The notes under the pieces are model-generated. The model searched no databases, was not told the DNA's origin, and saw only the letters and a program-made list of their open reading frames with translations. Below, piece after piece: positions 34,903 through 48,000 of a stretch of 64,000 bases of DNA (positions are counted from its first letter, which is position 1; the number at the start of each line of letters is the position of its first letter). This DNA is from Rotaria socialis (Eukaryota > Rotifera > Eurotatoria > Philodinida > Philodinidae): positions 33,456 through 97,455 of the forward strand of contig CAJNYU010001229.1 in NCBI GenBank assembly GCA_905331475.1, in the 5' to 3' direction. Position numbers and translations under genes: made by a program.

Positions 34903-37105
34903 ATGACTTTCTAATTAATAGTTACTTTGTTTTTGCTAAACTTTATTTTATGTATAAAAATTGAATTTTGTTTCCTATGCTACGCTAAATATTCTATATA
35001 TTAAAAAAATAAAAAGTATTTTTGTTTTTGTAAGAATAATTATCTATGTTCAGAAATAGTCTTTGCGTAAAACAAAAACAAAAGTAATCGATGAGTAATA
35101 ACAAAGATACTAACTATTGGCAATATAAAACAATGAATTAAATAAAAATTTGGTTATTGTTCAATGGAAAAACTAAAAATTCTTATTTATAGTATTAATA
35201 TACTGTATTGTATGTTAATAACTCATGTCTTGCTTGAGTTGTTCTTCATGGTACAGTTTTAAGTGTTACTGATTTCATTATGATCTGTAACATTAGTAAT
35301 TATTCTTTTAACAAGATTAGTTTGTTACTGACTGATAATAAAATAAGATTATCGACGATGCATCTTTTGTTTTTTTATTTCTTCACTGATTATAGAATTC
35401 GGCAGAAGAGATTATTGGCAAGCAGACTTTTTGCTTCTATTTATGAATCTTTGCGCGCCTCCTACCTTTATAATAATTAATTATTTCGAAATAATCAAAT
35501 TCATTTTTGTTAATTGAACCATTAAAGAATTTCGAGGGTGTCAATAGTATTCTTGATAGAATCACCGCAGAAATTTAACCATTAGAATATTATTTTATTC
35601 AGAAAAAAGCATAAACTTTGATTACGATCTTCCGCTTTTAACGTTCTTACTCGTCGACAATAAAAACAAAGAAAAATGTTGTCGAATAACTTTCGTACAG
35701 TCCGTGAAAATGAACTTCTTTGTTAGAAAATACATTTTAATTATGATGCTTCTTTTTAAATCTATTCAGGATGATGATTCTGTTTTCTGTTCAACTTCAA
35801 ACTATAGTCCTAAATAATTGAAAAAATATTCTCTCTTTTAAGTTCTTCCGACCTCTTGAATTGATTACTGAATGGGTATTGACATTCTTCACTTTCAGTC
35901 TTCAGCTGTGACTTGTTAAATTATATATTCAATTTATTTTTCATGTATTTTCTCTTGATTTGAGCTATTCCATTGTTCGAATTAAGCTGACAATAATGAA
36001 AAAAAACGTTAAAAATAAGTGTGGAAAAATTGATTTATATATAAATCAATGAAATATCAATTTAGAATTTTTCCTAGAAGATACAAGAAAAATATTTTAG
36101 TTGTTTCAGCATATGATCAAACAAATAAATCGATGTCGTGTAAAGATGATAGAACACAATTATTATGTAAGATTTATTTGATTATTAAAGCTTATAGTAA
36201 TTAAGGATCATAGCGATTCTATTTTATTAATGATCGAACAATATTTCTATATGATAACACTCCAATAGTATTTCATTAATTTTAAATTTAATAAATCACA
36301 TTTATTATCTATCTATGTCAGACTAAAGTAAACCTACATAGATAAGTAAATCTGGATGCTATCATTATACTTTTTTGAATTGTTTTGTATGCGAATACGA
36401 ACAATTATTTATCTAACTCTTCCTATATTTGTTAGTCAATCTGCGTCTATTATTAAGTAGACCAATTAAGATATTTGGGTAGCAGTTTTTTATTTACAAA
36501 TATCAATGTATTAAAAAGCATATTCGAATGAACTGCCAATAACGAAAGAATAAAAAAGTATTGCATCAAAATAAAAATTTTTACTGCAAACGAAATTACC
36601 TCATTGCAATTATTACTTCATTTAACAGTTACTGCAATTTCACACGCTTACAAAAGTTTTACAGTATTATGTAATAGTAGAATATAAACCATGATATCAT
36701 AAATGAGTAACATTGAGTATTCTTATCTAGACTGATTTGTTTTATCTGAAAAATTGAAATGTATTTGATATTTTTAATTCATCTACGTACAAGATCTTGT
36801 CTGTTACACAGCTGAATAATTATAAACATATTATATCAATTCAAGTACTCGACATATTACATAACATGATACTATGGATCTTAAAATGCTGTCATCTGTC
36901 GGTAATGCATTGAAAATAGGACACACTTACAGAGAAGTATGATTAGAAAATGTCTAAAATATCAAAGATCTGATAAGATTCTATATTGTCTTCTAGCTTT
37001 AGCTTTTACATAAATCAAATTTTTTTGTTAGTATGTAGCTGATTAAATTATTTATTTAAAAAATTTTCTTTCTTTCTAAAAAAAATATCATTTATATGAA
37101 TTTGT
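34903..37105. other. Gene-free stretch
   Basis: No gene is supported on either strand. The right end is the 3' flank of the minus-strand ankyrin gene, with TTTATT motifs near 37047-37056 that could serve as its poly(A) signal. Confidence 0.45.
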
Positions 37106-39575
37106 TTATTTATGTCGTTTTGATAAGATTCCTCTTCCAGCATTGTGAGCTGATTTAAGCTGAACACTGGCATGTCTTGTTATGGTATTACTTGAATAAC
37201 TCGACATAGTTAAACTTTTAGTTTCATTAATTTGTTTTCGTGCTTGTTGATGTTGTCGTCGTTTAAGTAATACTGATGTTAAACGAACAATAGCACTTTT
37301 TGGTTGTTCATCACGATTTTTATCTTTCTTGATATCACGATTAGGATCATCATAAAGTTTTCGATATCTCAATGTTCGTTGATCCCAATAGAATTCAAGT
37401 CCATTAACTTCAAAATGAGCAAGACGTTTACCAACAGGACGAAAATGTTTCACAGGATCCATAACATCTTGATAACGTAAGTATTCAAGATGTCGATCTG
37501 ATAATGAAGGGTAAGTTTTCTTTAATTCAATTATTTTTTCTGTATAAAACTTTCCGATAGTTTGAGATATTTTTGCACGACATAATTGTTTAAGACGAAA
37601 TGGGTTTGAAAACATACATTGTAAATCAGTTTGTACATGTTTTAAACGATATAATGCATGTGGATATTGTCGTTTCCGTATCCAATGTTGGTTGATCGAT
37701 TGAGGTTGCATATTTATTAAAAGAAACATTAAATTAATTAAACCTTCACTGGCTGCCATCGTTAATGGATTTGATGATCGATTACCTTGTTTAATTTTTA
37801 ATTCAATACCTAGATAAGCTATCATCATAGCTGAACCCTCGGCATGAATTTTAATTGCCTGTTCAAATGGATATTCATTCCATGTATAGGTACGTGTTAT
37901 TGGATAACCATGTTCAATAAGAATTTTAACTGAATATGGATCATCACATAGAATTGCTAAAGTCATTGGTGTTACACCATATATACTACGAACATTTGTT
38001 CGTGCACCTGCTTTCAGCAAGGATATTATTGTCGGATGACGACTCATTAAAACACTGTAATGTAAAGCAGTATAACCTGAAATAATTAGTGAATAAAAAC
38101 GAAAAAAAGGATTAGGATAAATGTTTAAATCGATTTTGATGAAATTACAAAATACTTAAATGTTATCAAAACTATTAAATTCGTTCGTTTCTAGCACAAT
38201 CGTGTTTAAGACTATCGTTTGTTATACATGTGGGATTCAAATGGACATCAATCCATTAAGTAAATATAACACATGAAATTGTTACTTGTTTAACATAGAC
38301 ATGTTAAGGTTTGATTAAAAAAAGAAGAACAACTAAAAAAGCAATTAGTTTGAACTTTACACATCTAGCCTTTTTTCGTAGCTTTATCTTTTTCTATTTT
38401 CAAACTATTTGCGATCATGCGCCATTTATTCATTATTCACATAGCTATACTCGAAATTACTATATATAAGAAAAACTTTACGTCTAACAGATTGATGTTA
38501 TCAATGTACTGTACCAAGTGCTCTTCATGCATGCCTAAAAGAACATGATTCGATTAGATTTGATGAATACATAGTATAATAATGAATGGCTTTGGTTTCG
38601 GATATAACTTAGTTAGTCAAAAAACCGTTTGTATGCACCTCGGGCTAATCTAATCAGATAGATACTAGTTAGATGCAACTGACAAATATTATCCGCATAT
38701 TGTACTAGTTTGCACTAGAATATATCTCTGAAAATACTAATTTACCTACAGTAACTTAAACTGATAAAAATAATGTTTTTTTTCAATTACACAGAATCAG
38801 AATATCTTTTTACAAAATAATTTTACATAATAGGGAACCTTCATAAGGATTGTATTATTTTAATTTATAGAATAAATTATTTTTTCAAACATATACGATC
38901 ATTCTTACCATCTTCAACATATTGATTAAGACTACATAGTGAATTAATGAGAAATTGACTGATTTCATCGTTACCATTTACAATAGATAGAATAAGTGGT
39001 GTCAAACCACGATGAGCTGGATTACGTGGTGGTAAATTAGGATCAGCACCAGCACGAATGAATGCTTCTACAATCTAATCATATTGATTTCATATATGTT
39101 TGTTTCCATGAAAGCTTTCTTTTCTTTTTACCTCAGTGCGTTTTCTTTCAATACCTTGTAAGATAGGTGTAAAACTTGTTTTTGTATCATGTAAATTCGG
39201 ATCAATTAGTTTATGTTCAAGTAAATCTTGAATACCAATAAGAAAATTATTTTCAATAGCATACCATACAGCTCGATGTCCATGAACATCTTCATATGAA
39301 CTTTTTAATTGTTCTTTTTCAATTTTGATCATTATTTGTAATAGTTTTTTATCTGAACGTTTACAACATTCAATAAGTAATGATGGTCGACTAACATCTG
39401 TATAGTTGACAGTTGATGAATTCACTTTTTTATCACGAAGTAAATTAGATATTATAGAATAATTTTGATTTTTAACTGCCTGAAATAATGCATCAATATT
39501 TTCTGTTGTTTCAGGATATGGTTCACTTAGGACTGGATTATACTTAGATGAGATCTTGGCAAACATCTGTTTCAT
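37106..39575 (-). CDS. Ankyrin-repeat and SOCS-box protein (ASB-like)
   Basis: Exons 39575-39132, 39074-38909 and 38076-37106 (introns 57 and 832 bp) join in frame to 526 residues. About six ankyrin repeats fill residues 30-320, for example DVHGHRAVWYAIENN, RGLTPLILSIVNGN, GYTALHYSVLMSRHPTII and YGVTPMTLAILCDD. A SOCS-box-like segment follows at about residues 363-408, with a BC-box pattern (LKQLCRAKI, Elongin B/C binding in known proteins) and LSDRHLEYLRYQDV at its end. ASB proteins are substrate receptors of Cullin5 ubiquitin ligases. Unusually, about 118 residues continue past the SOCS box, including NGLEFYWDQRTLRYRKLYDD and a basic tail. The start is the first Met of a clean frame. The subfamily is not assigned. 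Confidence 0.85.
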
Positions 39576-42041
39576 TTTTCAACTTTTTAAAGTTAACAAA
39601 CAAATGTTTGATGCATGTGTTTCAATGTTTGACAACAGCATTGAGAACAATCTCAAGCGTCACCATCGTCAAGTGGCCAATTGTATGTAATTGCTATTCG
39701 AAGTTTGTTGCTGCTATTGGCATATGTTACTGAAGATTATTAATTCTTTTACTTCTTCAAACAAGAAGTGTATGTGATCGTAGTAACTAGAATTCAGGAA
39801 ATGTCGTTTGTCAAACGAGAAATTTATTTTCATGAAACATTGATGATTAAAAATCATAGTTTTTTCTCTCTAAAGGCACAGATAACACAATTGTGTAACA
39901 TGTTTCCACGACTTTGAAAATATCTATATAGAAAGGTTTATAGGAGAGAAAAGTATAGGAGACCTGCTTTATCGAAATAGCTGTAAGCATTTTTCATTTC
40001 TATTATGATCCAATAAATATATTCACGTTTTCTTAATCAATGAAACTGGAAAACGTAAATTAATTTAAAGTAATAGCTAAATTAGCTTCGCACTTAAAAT
40101 TCCAATAAATGATGAACAGAAAAAAAAACATTTAGTGTCGAAATGAATAATACTCAACAGATGTCATTATCAAATAGTTCATAGCTTTCACGATGCACAT
40201 TCTTTTCTTTTTTTTTTGTCTTATTGCTGTTTGTATAATCCAATGAAAGAATCGGTCAGTATTATCATCATCGTTCATTCATCTTCGTCATCATCGTCAT
40301 GTTCCCTTTCTTCTTCTTTTTTCTTCTTTTCTCTTGTTTTATTTATTTTGGTGATAGATCTGATGTGTATGCTAAGCAATTTTGTAAGTTTTCGAAGACG
40401 TTAAAATAGTTTTATCGAGTAAGTAGAAACAAAGTTCTAAATGATTATTATACATATTTTATATTTATATCTACACTAATAAAAAAAAACAAAGATTTCT
40501 TCTCTGAATGCAGTATTTGTATTTCTTCCTTTATGTTTTCTTTTTATTGATACAATGAATCAATATGAGTATTACGTATCCGATTCTCGTGTAACCATCT
40601 TCGATTGTTTTGTGCGTCAAATGATGTTTGAACGATGATACATTTTGCTCATTTTCTTTATCTAATTTTGCTTTACATCGTTATCTTATATATCGGACCC
40701 ATTGTATTACGCGTATAGAATGATAGGAATACCACGTTTAATAATGACATTTGTATATCAGATTTGTTGAGCTATGCTATTCTCACATGCTACACAAATT
40801 GATCAAATCGACTTAGTGCAACTGAAACCACCAGTTTATGTCAACAATATACTTCACTCTCTCATTGAACATATATATATATATGTATACATCAAATATG
40901 ATTTGTTGATACCATCATCAGCTTTTGTTGAGGTAATGGAAAAATAATAATTGAAAAGTTATTATATGATGATGAATACAGGTTGTGCTTTTTGCCCTTA
41001 AAACATAGATTTTTTTTTCTTCCTCGGATATGACGAAGATAGAGAGAAAGCAAGAGGAGGAAGAAAATAATATTGTAAAAATTAAGCAAGTCCATGAACC
41101 CAAAGAAAAGTAAGATCATGATCATATTTCAATCGTCAATGTGAAAAAGGTGAATGAAGGAAAGAGTAACAACGCACTTCCTGTGCTCGAGAAAAAAACC
41201 TGCTATATTCACCAAAGAAGGCATAATCGACCATTCATTATTAATATAAAGTTATATTTTATTAGATTGTATTGATATGAGTAACATTTTTCAAGACTAT
41301 CTTGTTTTCTATCAAATTTGAAGAATATTAGTAATAGTGAATCATTGAAATAGTAGTCAATAAAGAGATAGGATTGACTGGTCATTTCCATCATTATTTT
41401 GACACTATCACTTAGAATAGAAGAACATTTAGACAAAGAATTTTATTTTATGTAAAGTAAATTTTGTAATGTGAGTAAATAAAACCGATTTGATCTATCA
41501 TTGAGATAGACTTTACAACGATTGCGTCTATGTGATTATTCTACGTATAGGTTGCTTATTACGATTCATTATTTTAGTCAATCGTAATAGTTTTGTTCGT
41601 TTCTTATTATTATCATAGAACATGCGTTGATTTCGTGTATTCATCAAATCATAATCTAATTATAGCGATAACACTTCTACGTAACAATTTCTTTCTCATT
41701 TTCAGCAAATTCTTCTTTTCAATTGTAGAAAAATAAGAAAAAAAATGCTTGTTTAGGCCATGAAATAGTTTTCAAAATGTAACCTTGTATACATTAACCT
41801 TTTAGATTTATTTAATATTCTACTATATGCAAGAACAATAACGACACGACGGCGACAGTTATAGATGAAAACGGGACATTATTATTGTCCCAATGGCAAA
41901 TGACTGGTTTTATACGATCAACATCAAGCTTAAACTCATCTGAAACACTTGAAAAAGTACCGAAAAATGCCTTAACAAAGAAAAAACAACTTTTTAATAA
42001 CACATTATTATTTTTATTAGAGTATTGCAAGTCTTGATAAA
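39576..42041. other. Divergent intergenic region between the ankyrin gene and FMNL
   Basis: Both genes point away from this stretch, so it must hold two promoters. At least one 5' exon of FMNL is expected here, because the first exon I can place (42042, open upstream to an acceptor-like TTAG at 42017-42020) lacks the family's N-terminal Met-Gly sequence. I could not identify that exon. An AT repeat lies at 40870-40883. Confidence 0.45.
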
Positions 42042-45000
42042 ATGAATCAACTTCGACCAGATGATCGAACATTGGAAGATCTATTCCAAAAAACCATTGT
42101 AAGATATACAGTACTTGTTTTTTTTAAATATAGTATCATGCAAAACAATTCATGTAGGCAACAATGGATTTACCACCAGATAAAATGAAAATGTTACGTG
42201 ATTTTCCAGCCGAAAAGAAATGGGATATTATACGAGATCGAGTATGATAAATAAATAATGATTATAGTTTCATGCATCTGTTTTTTTCAGGATCAAGTTA
42301 TTGCTAAACATCCTCCTGAATATTATATTGATGGTTTACAAACATATATTCGTGGAGCTAATCTTGTTGAAAAAGCGTCAACTTTAGTATTTAATATAGT
42401 TTATTTAATTTTTAATGTGAATTTCGTTTTTTACCAATTTTCTATAGAAAAAGAAGCAACCTATCGAACTTTCAACTCAGTTGCTTTCTAGTTTAGAAAT
42501 TTCTTTACGTACAAACAATATTGGGTAATCATATTACTCATTGTTTATTTCTCGATAACAGCATAACTACTTTTTTTTGTTCAGATGGGTGCATGATTTT
42601 CTTAATCTAACAAATAAAGGTCTTGATGTTTTACTTGACTATTTAAAAACATCATTAGAATTAATGCGGTAAGTAAACTGAAACATGCTTTTCTTTTTGT
42701 TTGCTTTTATATCATTTAAAAAAAAGCGAAAAATTTAAGAGATTAGATTCGAGCCCGATAATGATGATAATTCACCATAGCTTCTTTTTCATCTAGTAAT
42801 GTATTAAGGTGAGAGTATAGGAATGTATTAGAGATAAACTAACTGACATTAAATCTTAGCATTTATTTGATTACAATTATAAACTGAATTTTTTAAAATA
42901 TTTGTAGAGAAGTTGAAATATCAAATGAATTCAATATTACATCAACAGTGAATGGCAATAATCATTATTCAGATGAAAATTCAATTACGACATTTAAACG
43001 AACGACATTAGGGCGATTAGATGCAAAACGCTTACATCGAAAATTAAAAAAATATCAAATCGGAGAAGCTACTGATGATGTTCGATTATGTATTATGTGT
43101 CTGCGAGCTATTATGAATAATCAAGTAATGTTACTTGTTTTTTCAAAGGCTTCACCTTAGAGATAGGAAAAGGATATTATTTTTTTAAAAGAAACCAAAG
43201 AAATCTATTCATTATTACACTGAAATAAGTTCCAATAATATTAACATTGAATTCCCTTGTGAATTATGTCACATATACATAGATGCAATAACTTGTAAGT
43301 AATGTAATAGCTAATTTTGTTGCATCACAAGAAAAGTAATCGATTCGATAAAAGTTCTTCTCTCAGATTTAAAAAAGAAACCATTATGTGAATCTTTGAG
43401 TTATAATATTTGATGATTTAGAGAATTTTCACATCAATACATAGTTTTAATTCGTACAATTGACTGAAAAAGACTTGAACAGAAAAACAATATGGTTCAG
43501 TTAAACAGAAAAAACAAAAGTCTACTGATAGAAATCTTTGAGTTTATACATTTTCTAACAGTGTAATCAAGTAGAAGAGTACATGTGATTTCCAGTGAGA
43601 CTGTACTATCTAGCTTTTGATCTACTAAACCAGATACATTCGCTTTTTCTGCACATCACTTTCAACGTATCATGAAATGTGTTTATTTTCATTCTAGAAT
43701 GGTTTTAATCTTGTTATTCAACATCCATCTGCTCTAAATTGTATAACACTCAGTTTGCAACATAAAAATTATCGGTAAAGATTCTATTTCTAAGTTTTTT
43801 GAAGGTGAAAAAGTATTTTATTTTTATTTTCAGATGTAAAGCATTAATTTTAGAACTACTGGCTGCTGTTTGTTTAGTCGAACTAGGTCATGATGTTGTT
43901 CTCGCAGCATTTGATAATTTTAGAATTGTAAATAATCTTTTATTTCCATAAAGCAAAGGAAAATTATCGAGTTTCTTTTTGTAGGAATGCCAAGAAAAAC
44001 ATCGTTTTGAAATTTTAATGAAATCATTTACACAATCATCAGAGTTTAATGTTGATTATATGGTAAAATAAAAGTAGCATTTGTTTTTCATTTAGATTCT
44101 TGTCCTTTTTTTTTCAAATTATAGGTTGCTTGTATGCAATTTATAAATATTGTTGTACATTCAGTGCAAGAAATGAATTATCGAGTTTACTTACAAGAAG
44201 AATTTAAACTACTTGGTCTTGATGAATGTCTTAAAGTAGAATATTTTTTAAATAGATTATTTTGTTTTTTCAATAACCAAAAAACGTTTTTTATCTAGAA
44301 ATATTTGGAACTTCATAGTGAATGTGATCTATTTATATTACAAATTCATGCTTTTCTTGATAATTATTTCGATGTTGGACAATTATTGGAAGACTCTGAA
44401 ACAAAGCAACAAGCTATAGCTAAAGTATCTGAGTTAGAAGAGCAATTAGGAATTGTACGATTAAAATTGAACACTTTTTTTATGAAAAAATTCACCTATA
44501 TTATTAGGCACATGAACGTATGCACGAGCTTGAACATGGAAATTCAAGTAAAATTGGTAATCAGTGCTACTGTGTATTTTTCTTTTTCCCCAAAATGTTT
44601 TCTATTCATTCTTTTTTGCAGCTGAATTACAAAAAGCATTATCATTTGCTGAGGAACAAATGGAGAATGCAAAAGTAATTTTACATACGCTCTTGTAACC
44701 AAGGCTATCTATTCATTTTATTTCTTTTAATAGAAAGAGCGCGATGATATTTCACATACGTTAAATTCATTGCGACAAAGTCAACAAGACCGAGGTATGC
44801 ACAATCTTTTAGAACTCAAAAGAATTCTGTTTCATAATCTCTTCAAAACCATCAATTTAGTTTTGATGAATTTATATTATAGAACTAAATGTAGTTCGGG
44901 AAATCCGACAAAAACTTTTTATTTAAAATCATATCGGATATTTACATCAGATAAATAGATCTGATTGTTAGCAAAAATTTTAGTTAGTTTCCGTTTAACA

Positions 45001-48000
45001 GCTCATTAGAAAATAAACTGGTCTCCGGTAATTACTCAGTTAAACTATGGTTAGTTTGCAGAGAACAGCTAAGACTTTCAACTTTTTCTTTCTGGCTCTT
45101 AAAATCTACGACTCTTCTGTATTAGCTAGAGATATTTAAGCTGAAAGATGATGCGTGTATTTTCCACGTAAGTCGGACATTTTACGGTCGATTCTTAAAT
45201 TTGAATACTAGTATAGGATACAGTTCACTGAATGTTAGTTATCTAGCAAGAACTTCTAACAAGACGTATTTTTTATCCATCATATATAGTATCAAATAAG
45301 GATTCAAACTAAAGTTACTTATCTTAAATTATGTTGTATGCTCGGCGATTGATCTACATCTATACACCTATAACTAATAGTAAGGCTGTGATATTGATAT
45401 TTGATACCAATCACTTTAATAGATAAAACGCTTTAGTTCTTGAATAGACGCCATGATAAAAATCAGCTTGCATCTATCAGAGTTCAACAATCATCATATA
45501 TAGAGTACGATTTATATATTAGACCATATACGCTGTTTTTCTGCTACCGATTTGCTGCATAGTGATTTGTCTTTCATACTTTTTTCAAGTTTCTTACAAC
45601 TATTAACATTTTCTTTCACTCGTTTTAAGAGGTAGAGTCTGATAACCAAAAATGAAAATCCACTCAGGTGAAGATGCTAGTATAGAATTGAATTGAAAAG
45701 TTTCCGTAATATCTGATCTCGTATGGAATTTTATTCTTCGCTTGAAAGTGTCATGCTGTTGAAACGCATAGATACCAAGTGCTTTGCAATTTCTATATCT
45801 GAACAATAATTCAAGCTAACTAAAACGAGATTTGTTCTCTTTTATATTTCAAAGGATCTCTAAATGGTTCATCATCATCGATATCATCAGCTCCACCTGG
45901 CGCACCGACAAGTGGATCAAATTATTCGAACAGCAACATGCCAGCAATATCTAATGGAGCACCTCCTCCACCTCCACCGCCCCCACCTCCAAGTAAAACA
46001 GTATATATAGTTTTTCATTTTTGTTCTATTATTTTTTTCATACATAGACTTCATTCCACCACCACCACCACCTGGACCAGTATGCATAATTTTATTCTCA
46101 TTTACGAATACTATCTATATATTTTTCTTCAAGCCTCCTCCAATGTTCGGTATTCTACCACCACCACCACCAGGCATGCTGGATCCACCACCTGGATCAA
46201 TGACGATAAAAAAGAAAATTGAAACAAAATATAAATTACCGAATCTTAACTGGACATCGTTAAAACCAGGTCAAGTTCGTGGAACTGTATTTTCTGAACT
46301 TGATGATGAAAAATATTTCAAAGTAAAAGAACTCTTAATGTTAGAAACTTTATATTTGTTTTTAATCTTTGCTAGTTAATCGATTTCGATACATTCGAAG
46401 AATTATTCAAGACAGGATCCGGTCTTCCAGTTAATCAAGCAACTGTTAGTCCACATTTAAAACAAAAATTTGTTAAAATACCAGAAAGTTTAACATTACT
46501 TGATCCACAACGGCAACGAAATTTAGGTAAAACGAAAACAATACTTTTGAAAATTACATATGATAAGAAATAGTTAATGATACACCTTTTTTTGATCTAC
46601 AATGCTAAGAATTAGCTAATAACTTGCGATGGTTTGCTTTGGTATAGTGATCGATAATTAACAAGAATTTTTTAAAGATTGGTATTTCTAGAAATCACAT
46701 AATAGCATCATAAATGAACACATGAATTTCGATTAGATTTATTTCGGCTGAGAGTTTTACACTCTTGGTGAGATTATGTATTTAGAATATTAGCTAAGGA
46801 ATGTAAACTTCAGAACTGAAAAAAATATTTTCTGACTCGAACTGGACTAGGTGAACAATTGTTGTCATATTTACGAGCATTGGATTGTATAATTGAGTTT
46901 AGGATAGATTTAACATCGTATTACGATTACTAAATCTTAACATTAACAATGCGACAGGAAGAGTTTTTGTTTGAGATGTAAATAAAAATATAGTTAGCTC
47001 TTTTGTTTTCCATCTCGTATCTTGCAGCTCATCAACAACTCACAATTTGAAAAAGAGAATCTTCATGATAAACATGATTCAGATTGTAAATCATTGTCAA
47101 AATATAATCCAATATTAAATTAGAATAAGGTACTGACAATGATAGAAAACGTTGAAAATTGTACAAATATTGTGTTGCACTACTAAATCTATCAATCGTA
47201 TACAAAGAGAATATGACGATGAATCCAACCCCAATCGAAGAATTGAACATGACTGAACCCATTCAAGTTGTATAGTTCCATCATTTATCCTGAGTCATTT
47301 TGTTCGATTGTGCATATGAATTATTGATTTTCAAATATTGATATGGTTCTTCTCATTTAGCCATTGCTCGTCGAAAACTTGATCTTGATGTGAATACCAT
47401 TGTACGTGCGCTGAATAAGTATGCATGTATATCATATGAAAATAAATTTCTTGAAATATTCTTTTGATTTAGCCTTGATTTAAAAATCTTGACTACTGAT
47501 ACAATTGATATATTACAACATTTTATTCCAACAGAATCAGAAACAAAAGCATTTGCTTCTTATTTATCCGATGGAAAATCAATAATAAATTTATCTGACG
47601 AAGATCGATTTCTATATGGAGTAAAATATCTTGATAGATATTTTGTTTTTCTAAATTCTCTTTTCCTTATTAAAGCTTTCTAAAATAGAGCGATTAGCAC
47701 AAAAACTAAATGTTGTGTCGTTCATGGCTAATTTCAATGATATCAATCAAAACTTGGTACCACAATTGAAAGCAATAATAGCAGCATCAACAACATTAAA
47801 AAATAGTTCAAGATTTAAAAAACTTCTTGAGGTAAAAAGATTCTTTTCGATACATTTTCTTTTTCTATAGAATTTAACTTTTTCGTCTTAGATTGTACTT
47901 GCTTTTGGTAACTATATGAACAGTAGTAAACGTGGTCCAGCTTACGGATTCAAACTAGCAAGCTTAGAAATCGTTAGTCACTTGAATCTGTATGTTTGTT

